A stretch of 64,000 nt of DNA from Lactarius indigo (taxonomy: Eukaryota > Basidiomycota > Agaricomycetes > Russulales > Russulaceae), in NCBI GenBank assembly GCA_025766275.1, contig JAFKAC010000024.1, positions 558,001 to 622,000 on the forward strand, given 5' to 3'. The position numbers were made by a program, and so were the translations under genes. Every line of letters starts with the position of its first letter. Position 1 is the first letter of the stretch. The notes beneath the pieces were generated by a model. It was not told where the DNA came from. It worked only from the letters and a program-made list of their open reading frames with translations, and searched no databases. Below, one piece after another: positions 1 through 11,150 of this stretch.

Positions 1-338
1 CGGAAGTACTCTTAGTCAAAGACTAAGGCACACAAAGACGAGTCAGGAAAGTGGATTGAAGAAGACCAAGATGGGGACTCTTGGTCTTCCGAGTCGACTA
101 CTTATACAAATACGCGCGGGCTTTAAAGCACTGCTAGAACTGTAGGTAACCAATAGCGTAACTAGCTCGAACCCTAGTACCGCTATCCTAGGAATGAGTC
201 ATGCATGAGTCACAATCACATGCGAGCTACTATGCTGACTGATACAACGTAAGGGTCCATGACTAATACTGATACCGGACCGTAGTCATAACCGGTCATG
301 AGTCGTGTGTAATGAGTCATTAAGTCCGTACCGTAACA
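1..338 (-). repeat. Gypsy-type LTR, left part cut by the window edge
   Basis: The stretch ends in ...CCGTAACA and resembles, block by block, the LTRs at 33267-33720 and 51744-52266. It shares the long hairpin (GAAGACCAAGA at 61-71 and TCTTGGTCTTC at 79-89), the 'cgcgggctttaaagc' stretch and a late 'accggtcatgag' block. Its CA end at 338 joins directly to the middle of a copia pol frame, so it marks a gypsy insertion into that element. I cannot tell whether it is a solo LTR or the end of a full element continuing to the left. It represents a third, more diverged LTR family. Confidence 0.7.
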
Positions 339-3217
339 GAAGCGGTACATTTAAACATGGAATGCTCACGCTGATTAATAAAGAAGAACAACCAATCGCT
401 GTTGGGCAATTGGCAGATAATAATCTGTACAAGCTCGACGTAAACATCCGCAATGCCACACAGAAAAGGATGGACGACGTACACGTTTTTACAACGTCTG
501 AAGATTTCCCAAGTTGGGAGACATGGCATAAACACTTTGGACATGTTAGTTATACTGGGCTGAAGAAGCTCAAGGACGACGGACTTGTCAAAGGGTTCTG
601 CGTGGACTTGCGATCGATTAAACCCGACTGCATAACATGCATAGAAGCGAAACACGCAGAAGAACCCTATGGCGAGAAAATAAAGAAACTAACTACGCCG
701 GGCGAACTTACCCATATCGACCTATGGGGAAAGTATGACAAAGCCTCCATTAATGGTAATCAATACTTCCTCCTATTTGTCGACAATGCGTCGCGATATA
801 TAACGGTCCGCTTCCTAAAAGGAAAGGATCAAGCAGCCCAGGGAGTCAGAGAATATCTGACATACCTTGAGACTAATCATAAACCCCCGCGAGCTACGCG
901 GACAGACCGCGGGAAGGAGTTTATAAACGATATCCTACAAACGTGGTGTCGTGAGCGCGGAATTGAAAATCAAATGACCGCACCATACTCACCTGCTCAA
1001 AATAGTATAGCTGAACGCGCAAATCGCACGTTGGTCGAACTTGCCCGTGCGATGTTACGTGGACAAGAGATGCCTGAATTCTTGTGGGAATACGCTGTTA
1101 AACATGCAGCGTATATACGAAATCGGTCTTACACACGAGCCCTAGAAAGGGTAACACCTTATCAAATGTGGTTCAGTGAAAAGCCCGATGTTACTCACCT
1201 TCGGGAATTCGGCACACCAGTTTGGGTGCTCCTGCAAGGTCAAGCTATGCAGCGTAAAATGTTATCAAAATCACTGCGTCGTGCCTTTGTAGGATATGAA
1301 GACGGATCAAAAGCCGTTCAATATTATAACGCGGAAACGCGAAAAATTCTCACCTCTCGGAATTTTAAATTCCTCGATAAATCCCAAAACAATTCCCCCA
1401 CCGAGCCAATATTAATCGAGCCGGACGCACAGCGTGAAGGGGAGTTGGGAGAACGAGGCACCCTGTCCGCCGGTACTACAGAAGATAGACAACCTATAGC
1501 CTCCGGCAGTAGACTAAAGAGGAAGAGAAGTGATGACGCACCAGAAGATCCCGAACTACAACCCCGAAAAACGCGTGGTGTACGCAAAGACTATTGGCAA
1601 TTAGAAAACCCGTTTTCGGATACAGAAGACGAAGATGAGGTTATTGCCACACTGGGGACAGCGATGATTGGTGATCCGAAGAGCCTCAAAGAGGCAAAGG
1701 AAACACCAGAGTGGCCAGAATGGGAACGCGTGGTTGAAGCCGAGCTGAAGCAGCTTAGTCAGACTGGCATGTGGAAACTCACCGAGCCACCTGCGAATTC
1801 CATTCCCATTGCAAATAAATGGGTCTTCACAAGGAAGTACGGCAAAGCTGGAAACCTACTCAAATATAAAGCCCGTCTAGTTGCAAAAGGTTATGCACAG
1901 AGACCGGGATATGATTATAACGAAACATTTTCCCCGGTAGTAAGACTCAAAACACTTCGAGCAATTCTCGCGCTAGCCGCTATAGTTGACCTCCGCACCC
2001 AGCAAATGGATGTGAAAGGAGCTTACCTAAATGGTATCCTCAAAGAGAAGGTCTATATGTGGCAACCCGAAGGCTACAAAGATGGCACAGATCGAGTATG
2101 TCTGCTCATAAAAACCCTATATGGACTTAAACAGTCCGGGTGTGAGTGGAATAAAGAGCTCGACGATAAATTAAACAAACACGGATTCACCTCTTTAAAG
2201 GCCGATCCATGTGCATACGTTAGAAGAGGAGCCGACCTAGAGATAATAACTGTATGGGTCGATGACCTCATGCTGTTTGCAACGTCAACGGAAGCTATGG
2301 AGCGTACAAAAGAAGACTTACGTTCAGAGTGGGAAGTCACAGACATGGGAGAGCCAACTAAGATCGTCGGGATAGAAATAACCCGAGACGACACGGAAAT
2401 CAAAATAACGCAGCAAAAATATATAGAAGCCATCCTCGAGAAGGAGGGCATGCAGCGTGCTAATCCTGTGGCGACTCCACTCAACTCCAATATGATGCTC
2501 TTACCTAATCCGGATGGGAATGAGGGGAGTAGGAGCAACTCCTACGCGAGGTTGCTTGGCGAACTCCAGTTTCTGGCAAATGCAACCAGACCGGATATAG
2601 CATATGCCGTTAACAGACTGGCCTCATACACAGCCAATCCGAGTCTGGAGCATACCGGAGCCCTAAAAAGAATATTAAGATATCTCGCTGGCACAAAAAC
2701 GTACGGAATTACTTACTCAAGGAAGAAATTTGACGCGAAAAACTCCAATTTGTTCCATGGGTTTTCCGATGCAGCGTATGCCAATACCGACGATTACAAA
2801 TCGGTTTCGGGATATGTCTTCTTAACGGGTGGAGGAGCAATTACCTGGATGTCAAAGAAACAATCAATAACGGCTCTATCCTCGACTGAGGCAGAATATA
2901 TTGCCTTATCCGAGGCAAGCCGGGAAGCTTCATGGCTGAGGAACCTATATGAAGAGTTAGGCTACGGTCAAGAATATCCCACACTAATTCAAGAGGATAA
3001 CATGAGTGCGACGGTGATGGCAAAAAATCTGAAGTTCCACAAGAGATCAAAACATCTTGCCACACGATGGCATTTAATCCGAGAGTTGGTGGCGGATGGT
3101 GTGGTGGAATTAGGAGATTGTCGTGACCCAGACCAAACAGCCAACATCCTCACAAAAGCGTTGCCAAGACCAAAGCATAAAAAGCATACAGAAGAAATGG
3201 GATTGAAACCGACATGA
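305..3217 (+). pseudogene. pol: Ty1/copia Pol, 5'-truncated (GAG-pre-integrase, integrase, RT, RNase H)
   Basis: The reading frame is open for 970 residues, but the first ~11 codons come from the LTR on its left; copia sequence starts at about 339. Order of domains as in Ty1/copia: GAG-pre-integrase (WHKHFGH near residues 73-80 with a following CITC), integrase with D139, D201 and E237 (IAERANRTL), then RT from about residue 500 with the catalytic VWVDD near 650, and RNase H (LSSTEAEYIALSEA, residues ~860-875). The frame ends 8 bases before the 3' LTR. There are no internal stops, so this copy was cut recently relative to its age. Gag, protease and the 5' LTR are missing and should lie left of the window. 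It made the polyprotein that copies and integrates the element; as it stands it lacks its N-terminus. Confidence 0.92.
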
Positions 3218-3224
3218 AGGGAAG

Positions 3225-3381
3225 TGTTAGGAAGCAGTCGGTAACGACCGGCTGAATCCGAGTTAAGATATAAACTCCGATTGAATCTTTGTATGTAATA
3301 GCACGTCGTGTCCATCATATAGGGGTAACGCGCGTCCTTCTCAGACGCTATCCTCCTCTTCCCCTCAGCGGGTGTGATTCA
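3225..3381 (+). repeat. 3' LTR of the copia element
   Basis: A purine tract (GAAGGGAAG) sits directly after the pol stop and is followed by TGTTAGG, the expected polypurine tract and LTR start. The LTR is short, about 160 bp, with a possible end at ...GATTCA near 3381; the exact end is uncertain because the 5' LTR is not in the window. The gypsy pol frame resumes at 3394. Confidence 0.6.
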
Positions 3382-3393
3382 AATATAATATTA

Positions 3394-5031
3394 CTATAAG
3401 TTGTCTTGTTGGAAGTTACAGAAGACACGGAGGTACTGTTCAAGTTCTTGGTTTACGCGTTCGGTTTCTCCATCTGTTTGCGGATGGAAAGCCGTGGACA
3501 AGGTAGATTTGACTCCTAATTTATTCCAGATTTCTTGCATTACTTTCGATGCAAACTGAGGGCCTCTGTCGGAAATGACTTGTCGGGGTAGGCCGGTACG
3601 TCTCCAGACGTTTTCCAGGTAAAGTCGAGCAGTTTCGTCTGCTGTGATGGTTTTGTTACACGGGGAAATGACTACTGCTTTACTGAGTCGGTCAACGACT
3701 ACGAACAACAAGTCGTAGTTGTGGGAGGAGGGGAGGTCGGTGATGAAGTCCATTGTAATGGTTCCCCAGATTTCTTCGGGAATAGCATTGGGTTGCAGAG
3801 GTACCTGGGTTCGTGGTTTGATTTTCGTGGATTGGCAGGTGGCACATCCATCGACGTATTCTTTGACAAACATCGACATTCCTGGCCACCAAAAGTCTCG
3901 GGAAAGGAGTTCATAAGTCTTCCATCGCCCTGGATGTCCCGTGGCGAGGTGGTCATGATACTGAGTTACGATGTCTCTTCGTAAGTTGTCGTTTTTGGGT
4001 ACATAGATTTGTCCTCGGAATAAGATGACTCCATCTTCTAAGTTCCACTCTTCTAGCCCTTTGGTTAAGGAACGGGGGCCATTCTTCAAGAGGGTTTCTA
4101 GGGCTGTGCTGACTTCTTTGTCATAGGTGTGTGTGTCTCGGATGCGTTGTCGAAGAGTATTATCGCCGTGGATGGTAATTGCAGTTCTTTGTACTGCATT
4201 AACCGAGAAAAATTTTGTATCCAGGAGCACTCGTTTTTCATCTTCATCCGCTATCCCCTTTTTATGGTCGGGGCGCCAGGACAGTGCGTCAGACTTGTTC
4301 TGGACACCAGGTTTGTGGATGATGATGAACTGGAAACGAGACAGGAAAAGCGCCCACCGCGCTTGTCGACGGGAAAGTTTTTGTTTTGTCATGAAGTAGG
4401 CCAAATTGTTATGGTCAGACCAGATTTCAGTGGAATCACTACGTCCCTCGAGGTAGTGTCGGAATGCATGAAGGGCATGAATGATAGCCAGAAGTTCCTT
4501 ATCGCAAATCTCATAATGTCGTTCGGCGGGAAGGAGAGATTTCGACAGAAAGGCAATGGGGTGCCATTGGTGCAAGGCATCAGGTTGTTCAAGGACTGCA
4601 CCCGTGGCGAAGTCACTGGCGTCGGTGATGAGTCGGAAGGGCTTGGAATGGTCGGGAAGGGCCAGGACAGGAGCTTCCGTGAAGCATTTGATCAGAGTGC
4701 GGAAAGCGCTTTCCGCTGAGGTACCCCAAGAAAAGGGTACGTCTTTCCTGGTTAGGTCGAAGAGTGGTCGGGCAATGGTAGAATAATCCTTGATAAACTG
4801 CCGGTAAAAGTTGCAGAAGCCTAGGAAGGCTTGGACTTGTTTGACTGTTCGCAGGGTAGGCCACTCGGTGATCCCTGCAACCTTTGCGGGGTCCATGGAT
4901 ATTTGGCCATTGGAAATGATGATGCCAAGGTATTCAACAGAGGTTTGTGCAAACACGCACTTCTCGGGCTTTAGATAGAGGTCATGACATTCCAGCTGTT
5001 GAAGCACGTCGTGTGTCAACGCTATAAGGGC
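3394..5031 (-). pseudogene. pol: Gypsy Pol fragment: RT thumb, RNase H, integrase
   Basis: The open frame (3394-5064) starts in the RT connection region (LYLKPEKC, residues ~29-36; VEYLGIIISNG), continues into RNase H (ITDASDFATGAVL around residue 146, YEICDKELLAIIHAL, SDHNNLAYF) and integrase with an HHCC zinc motif (GHPGRWKTYELLSRDFWWPG; CATCQSTK) and catalytic residues in MDFITDLP, ISDRGPQF and DGETERVN. It stops at QQDNL, exactly where the copia element begins, so the integrase C-terminus is lost. On the other side gypsy homology stops at about 5031, where the KDZ terminus begins; the first few residues of the frame come from that terminus. RT fingers and palm with the YxDD box are missing. 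It is probably the 3' half of the gypsy element whose 5' half is at 41839-47632. Confidence 0.88.
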
Positions 5032-5039
5032 AGCCAATG

Positions 5040-5165
5040 ATCTGCCATGACTTTCATAACTCATGGGCCATCCGACGGGAAGAACCCCTCATAACTCATG
5101 GGCCAACCAACGTCGGCCGACACACAAAATTCTTCCGGAATTCATGGGCCACCCGACGTCGGTTC
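5040..5165 (+). repeat. E1 left terminus with three direct motif copies
   Basis: The terminus carries the motif CATGGGCCANCCGACG three times in the same direction (CATGGGCCATCCGACG, then a second with AACCAACG, then a third with ACCCGACG), plus the palindrome CCGACGTCGG. Near-identical sequence continues to about 5320 and recurs in direct orientation at 18864-19143. The repeated motif is a good candidate for the transposase binding site; that role is inferred. Confidence 0.75.
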
Positions 5166-6340
5166 CGATGTAGGAATTGCTAAAGGAAGTAGCAATATTT
5201 CCTTCCATAATGGAAGAATCAGATTTCCGGGTCATTTCCCGAAACAGATGAATAAACACCCATTCATTTCCTGAAATGGAGGGATCACGACCCATGTTAC
5301 TTCCTGAAATGGGGATACCTATACAGATGCCCAGAATCCAGTCAGGAGAGATCTCACAGAAGGTGGGCTTCATGGAAGCTTACTTTCCCATCATGGGAAA
5401 CTCAAGAGAAGCTCTTATTCCTAGAATGGAAGCTATGACAGAAAGTAAGTTTCCCATGATGGTAGACTTCACAGAAATCCAGTTTCTCGTGACGGGAAGA
5501 CTTACGGAAACTTAATTTCCCGTCACGGGTTAAGTCACGGAAACTGGGATTCCCGTTCCCGTGACAGGAAAAGTCACGGAAACATATCTTCCCGTGACGG
5601 GACGATTCATGGAAGCACAGTTTCCCGTCACAGGAAAAGTCACGGCAACTGAGTTGTCTGTGACGGAAAATATTTACAGAAACATATATTTCCGTGACAG
5701 GAAGATTCACGGAAACTCAGTATCCTGTCACAGGTTAAGTCACGGAAACATATCTTCCCGTGACGGGAAGAGTCACGGATGCACAGTTTTCCATCACGGG
5801 AAAAATCATGGCAACTGAGGTTGTCCGTGACGGAACTATTTACGGAAACATATCTTCCCGTGACGGGAAGATTCACGGAAACTCAGTCTCCCGTCACGGG
5901 TTGAGTCACGGAAACTGAGGTTCCCGTGATGGAAAGACTCATGGGAACTTATCATCCCGTGACAGGAAGATTAACGGAAACTCAGGCTCCTGTCATGGGT
6001 TGAGTCACGGAAACTGAGGTTCCCGTCACGGAAAGACTCACGGGAACTTATCATCCCGTGACGGGAAGATTAATGGAAACTCAGTCTCCCGTCATGGGTT
6101 AAGTTACGGAAACTGAGGTTCCCGTGACAGAAAGACTCACGGAAACATATCTTCCCATGACGGGAAGATTCATGGAAACTCAGTCTCCCGTAATGGGTAA
6201 GTCACGGAAAATGAGGCTCCCATGACGGAAAGACTCACGGATACTTAACTTCCCGTAATGGGAATATTCAAGGAAACTCAATTTCCAGCCATGGGAAAAG
6301 TCACGGAAACTGAGTTGTCCTCGACGGAAATACTCATGTG
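5166..6340. repeat. E1 subterminal repeat block and 33/99-bp tandem array
   Basis: 5166-5440 holds degenerate 'tttcctgaaatgg' repeats. From about 5440 to 6340 units of about 33 bp follow, each with an inverted pair such as CACGGAAACT and TTCCCGTGACGG. A higher-order period of 99 bp is visible (the marker 'gggtt[ga]agt[ct]acgg' recurs at about 5900, 6000, 6099 and 6197). The short reading frames across it exist because the period is a multiple of three, and I do not regard them as genes. Confidence 0.85.
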
Positions 6341-6515
6341 GTTTCCGGAATGGATAAGTCAACAGCCACAGGTTCTTAAATTTATACAAAGGTATCACTG
6401 TATCACTAATTGCCTCTCTGAAGGTATGTTGGATCCAGTCCACCTGAACCCCTGCCAATATCTACATTCCTTTATAATGATCAGATCACACAGTATATGT
6501 CTTTACTGTGCTTAC

Positions 6516-8430
6516 TTACCTGGCTTTATCTGTCATCTTGACCACTCGCTTGACTCGTCCTTGCTGGGGCTTGGGCACACCAGGATTGTTGTATGGCACA
6601 GATCCCACTGGAGGTCCTGTCTCAATCCTTGGATGTTTCCGAAATGTTTCCGCCCTTGATATGCTCAATGGAGGAGGATGCAATGATTTGCTAGTGGCTA
6701 TAAAGTAGTATGCATGAGTTTGTATGGCCATAAGAGAAATGGTAAGCTGCTCACTAGGAGCAGATGTCTGTTCAGCCTCCCTATTTCTACTGAGGGCAGA
6801 TGAAGATGGTGATGGTGGAAGAGGTGGGGTCACAGTTGGAGATTGTAAACCATTGATTTCATTTGAGAAGTCTTCCTCTTCACTGCTAGTGTCTGACTCA
6901 GACTCATTGGAATCTGAGCATCTCTGTGTCCACTGTGGATTCTGGATCCGCTTCGGATTCTGGATCCGCTGTACAGCCTGATCTCTATCAGTAAGTAGCT
7001 CACAGGATGAGTTCCAGATCAATGGAATTAATCCTTCTTTCTCGCGTTGCCTCCAGTGGTCTAGCAGCCTGAACACCTGAACTATACGGAGCTTTGATGG
7101 ATCCACCCATGGAAATCCAGTTGGGAAGCATTCCTCCTCAATCCATGCGGCTGGATCACTGCAGACTTTGCTCCAAGGGATAGTTGCTTTCTTCCTACCA
7201 GAGATGAATCCTAACTCATATGTGTTATCATAGAACTGTAAAGGGAATATCCTTAACTCACTGATATGAGCATTACAATAATCCCTAAGAGCTGACTGAA
7301 CGACCTTTGCTGAATAGCCATCATCTAGGGTAATGGAAGGAATTTCAGGTTCCCCATCTGAATCCACAACAATCTTCACTTTGTTCTTGAGTGTCTTTGA
7401 ATGTTCCGCAGGGATAACTTGGTCATGCTCTATACTATGAATATGAGATAATGTTGATGGATGTGTGGAAATGTGACAAACCGGGTCCAAAGCACTTCCG
7501 GCTGTATTTCATCCACTCCTGCCAGACCATGGCATTTCTCCAGTCTGGGCAGAAGTCCAAAAAGGACATTCCATCATCCAGAACCCTGTTCCAGTCATCC
7601 CTACAAATATGTGGCAATGTAAAGGTAGTGCTGCAGCTGGATACATCTTAGGAAGACTTACATTGAAGCTCTTGGGTTTCCGTCCTTGTCTGCATAAGCC
7701 ACCAGAACAATTGAGCGCATTCCACATGTCTTGAATAGCTGTGTTTGGAAGTCCCTAACTATCCGGCCACGGAAAGCTGCTTGAGCCATTCTAACAAGGT
7801 GTATTATGTGTGTGGATCATGAATACATGGGTGGAAACTCACTTGGCTTGGATATCCCTTGGGGGTCTGTCCTCTGACCACTCCTTTGCAAGTTCGACAT
7901 ATGGTTCTTGTTCTTCTGTAGTGAGCTGTTTCCAAAGCATTGTTGTTGCATCCTGGAGAGCTCCTAAGAATGCCTGAGATCCAGGAACACCACTGGAAAT
8001 CCTCTGTGCAAGTTCCATAATCTCTTCCTTGTTCTCATGGTAGAATGCATTCCGGGCTGACCACTTCCGAGTAAACTTGATAAGTTGACGATGAGGACGG
8101 GAATAGTGATTGTAAAACCAGGTTCTGATTTTCTGGAGCCATATGTATCAGTGAGCCTTTACATGGATTAACTCTCAATGCACATACCCTTTTAGCCTCC
8201 TTTTTATCAAAGCCAGTATTTGGAGGCCTAAGGGCATACAGGTCTCCCATAGCCCTCTCAAGGATAGTCTTCCGTGTCTCTGTATCAGCCTTTTGGAACT
8301 CTTCCACATACCCCTTCAAGATGGTGGCATCCTGACGGGTTAGGGAAAAACCTTTGTCTGAGGCATGGATAGATGGAGAAGAGATCTCAGACTCCCCAGC
8401 TGAGCTCCCGGATAGATGGTCGGATTGCAT
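6516..8430 (-). CDS. E1 gene X: transposon accessory protein, weakly HMG-box-like
   Basis: I read five exons: 8188-8430, 7843-8132, 7662-7790, 7482-7600 and 6516-7429, giving about 564 residues without a stop. The start MQSDHLSGSSAGESE is shared with the E2 copy, and the first four exons have exactly the same lengths in both (243, 290, 129, 119 bp). Exon 2 codes for a helical segment with NAFYHENKEEI and LWKQLTTEEQEPYVELAKEW, reminiscent of an HMG box; this resemblance is by eye only. Later parts hold the DDWN.VLDDGMSF and WIEEECFP motifs, then an acidic serine-rich stretch, a PPLPPSPSSS linker and a basic end (VKRVVKMTDKAR). An additional intron near the GTGAGT at about 7250 is possible. Function unknown; its constant place in the element suggests a role in transposition or in handling DNA. 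Confidence 0.72.
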
Positions 8431-8779
8431 AGCTATGATACTAGGACGTAAGAATGTGTGGGAGATGTATATGGTGTTTGTGGAATTGTACCACATATGG
8501 TGAGCCTTAAATACACTGACTAGTGTCTTTGAGTTCCTGTCCCGTGAATGCTGGATTTGCAGATGATTTAGGAAACATGTCTGGGGGTATCACATTGAAA
8601 CAATATGTCTGTTGTGTGAGACATATGTGAAACCACTTATTTTGATATGTGCTTCATGTTTAGTTTCAATGCAGGTAGATGACAGCAGACAGATGTATCT
8701 ACAGATGTAGCAAGGGGGTAACATGTCCTGGGATGGAAGCGATATATTCATGGACAGAGATGATGTCTGTGAACGGAAA
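8431..8779. other. Upstream region of E1 gene X
   Basis: No gene is seen. The stretch lies between the X start codon and the 21-bp array and presumably holds the X promoter; I recognise no clear TATA element. Confidence 0.5.
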
Positions 8780-9110
8780 TGATCCTTCTATTGGTGGATG
8801 CGATCCATCCGTAGATGGATGCAATCCATCCGTAGACGGATGCGAGCCATCCGTAAACGGATACAATCCATCCGTAGATGGATGTGAGCCATCCGTAGAC
8901 GGATGTGAGCCATCCATAGACGGATGTGCGCCATCCGTAGACAGATGTGAGCCATCCGTAGACGGATGTGCGCCATCCGTAGACGGATGTGAGCCATCCG
9001 TAGATGGATGCAATCCATCCGTAGACGGATGTGAGCCATACATAGACGGATGCGAGCCATCCGTAGATGGACACGATCCATCCGTAGATGGAGGTAATCC
9101 TTCCTTAGAT
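8780..9110. repeat. 21-bp tandem array in E1 between X and Y
   Basis: About 15 copies of a 21-bp unit built on the dyad CCATCCGTAGACGGATG, alternating with short spacers (gagc, gcaa, gcgc). Because the unit length is seven codons, both strands stay open for more than 100 codons (heptads such as PSVDGCE); I consider these shadows. The E2 copy has an array of different sequence at the same place (29860-30600). Confidence 0.88.
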
Positions 9111-9313
9111 GAGACGGAAGTGATGCTTCCTTGTACAATAGAATGTGCTTCCTCTGATGGCAGAAACATTTGCCATGGGATCCATTCATAACCTTAGTTG
9201 TGTATGTCTCACTCATCCACACATATGTTTGAGATATTTACTGGTACATAGAAAGTGTGCGAGCTCGTTTCAAATACATGTGTGTTTCTCAGTACAGACT
9301 CCTTGTAACTACG

Positions 9314-10729
9314 TCACTTGTCCCGGCCGCTGGTCTTGTAAATCCCATCCCTAATATATGAGAGATCAGAATAGAGGTCCATTACGACGCCCATGAGTAT
9401 CGTGCATCTCTCCATGAGATCCCCAGAGTGATCGGATGGGTCAAGCGAAAGCAGCCCCCTGTAGGCAGCAGGGAAATGGCACCCGGATGCGACATGCAGA
9501 TATGGTGCCCTGGCCACCTATGGGAGAGTGTAAATGTCAGGAAACCGCAATCGACAAGACACCACTCACATATGCAATAGGTATAAGATTACTCTCAGGA
9601 ATACTTATTATTTCCTCTTCTGGTGGACTGGAATCGGTATCCATCTTCTCCCCACTGTGAGAACCTTCCACCGACGTGGGCTATCAGGAACGCGTGCTGT
9701 AGGAGGGGCCGTAACGTCCTCTACGTCGATGGGAACAGACATAATGCTCCGTCCCTGTATTGGACTATCTGGTAGCTCAGGGGTTTCATGGACCTGCGAT
9801 CTGTCAAGAATGGCAACTGCCTCAGGTCTATCAGTTACATCTTCCTCGTGGATTACGGGTTCCGTGTGTACGACTTCCTGCAAGATGTCACCAGTGCCCT
9901 CTTCCGCCGGACCTGTAGAACCATGGGATTCTTGCATTGTTGGAAGCGTTCCGGGACTGCGTGCTGTTTCCTGTGACCCGTCGGAAACGGCTGCGACGCC
10001 AAGGGTGGATGTTGTCTGGGTGTATGTGACTCAAAACAACTCGCCATGAATGTATGCCATCTTGGGACTTACAATGCTCTGAGCTATGTCAAGGACATCG
10101 GCTATCTCTGGATCCGCCGCTTCCTGTAGCTCACAAGAAGGTCCTGCAGCCTGCGAAGCTGCTGTAACCCGCAATGGGTCAGTGGCGGGTTCTGTCTCAG
10201 ATGCAGGCGCATCCGGGGTGTCCTGTCTCAGTGTCGCCTTCCGCCTATGGAGGAAGGCGGTACGGCGGGCATAGTGAGTTGGTGGAGATGGATCGGACTC
10301 AGTGGGCTCCACTAGTATTGTCGCTGACACATCCGTTGTGTTCTGCGGTAAATGAGAGTCGTTTGTGATGGAGGGGAAGATGGGGCATACCACTGGCGAA
10401 GGCAAGGAAGGTGCTACGGAAGTTTCTATTGTAGCAGGAGGCACAGCAGTAGCCGGACTGCGCTTCTTGAGGAAGCGGTAGCGTGTGGAAGGCCGCGCCT
10501 CTACTGTGGAAGATGGTGTTGTCTGTCCGGGTTCTGAAAGATGGCCAGATGATATGGTAGAGAGTGGGAGTCCATGCCCGGATGGATCACCCTCAGCGGA
10601 ATGCTGTCCGGATTGCACACAGGAAGGGGGAGGGCGTGGAGGCATCTTTCCAACGTATGCCCATTGACCTGGAAGCTCCTGTTTCAGTATAAATAATTTA
10701 CCAACTAGGGTCGGACCTGTATGCGACAT
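9314..10729 (-). CDS. E1 gene Y: proline-rich transposon accessory protein
   Basis: Exons read by eye: 10391-10729, 10073-10342, 10015 to about 9660 (3' splice site unsure) and 9314-9517. The N-terminus contains PGQWAY.GKMPPRPP and RYRFL, then an intron ending at the same codon as in E2 (SPV|NT), then an ARRTAFL motif. The middle is low-complexity and rich in Pro, Glu and Thr. The last exon codes for a conserved domain (ARAPYLHVASGCHF, LDPSDHSGDLMERCTILMG, YIRDGIY) that closely matches E2. The fast middle and conserved ends suggest a scaffold with a C-terminal interaction module. I do not recognise a known family. Confidence 0.65.
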
Positions 10730-11150
10730 TCTCTACTGATCTATGGGCTGTAGGTGATTCTACAGTGGTGGGTTTCAAAATGCGCGTCGACTATGTCATC
10801 AAAAATGTCTTCTGATACATTTCTAGCAGACCTATACAATATGACGCTAGTTTACTAGGGCCTCGACTCTGCACTCCAGGCCTTGGATTGCCGATAGGCT
10901 TCTGAATGATGCAAGACATCAATAGTCGACACACGAGGTGAGGCCATGTGATCAGTAATGTCCAAAATTCGGATAAGTTGTCTGAAACTGTCGGATCCCA
11001 TCGGGTTCCATCGGGTTCCATCGGGTCCTATCTAGCTCCATTCGGAAACTGGTCGTCGGGCATGGGAGGCTTCCCACGAGCAACGGAAAATACTGCATGT
11101 CCGTCCCCCCCTCCCTGTAGTCCATTTCCACACATTCCCTCGCTTCCACT
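10730..11150. promoter_or_regulatory. Divergent promoter region between Y and Z (E1)
   Basis: Y and Z start codons point away from each other across about 420 bp. The stretch contains three head-to-tail copies of 'ccatcgggttc' at about 10997-11030. No coding frame is convincing. The equivalent gap in E2 is 27665-28002. Confidence 0.5.

Noticed and set aside
4129..4719. 196-residue plus-strand frame
   Set aside because: Antisense shadow of the RNase H and integrase coding region of the gypsy fragment.
5402..5876. Short frames with repeated 'SRDGKL' type segments
   Set aside because: Shadows of the 33/99-bp array.
8780..9110. CRISPR array
   Set aside because: The units are contiguous tandem copies without unique spacers, in a eukaryotic transposon.
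8679..9191. 170-residue frame of PSVDGCE heptads
   Set aside because: Produced by the 21-bp array; the other strand and another frame are open too, and the unit is a DNA dyad.
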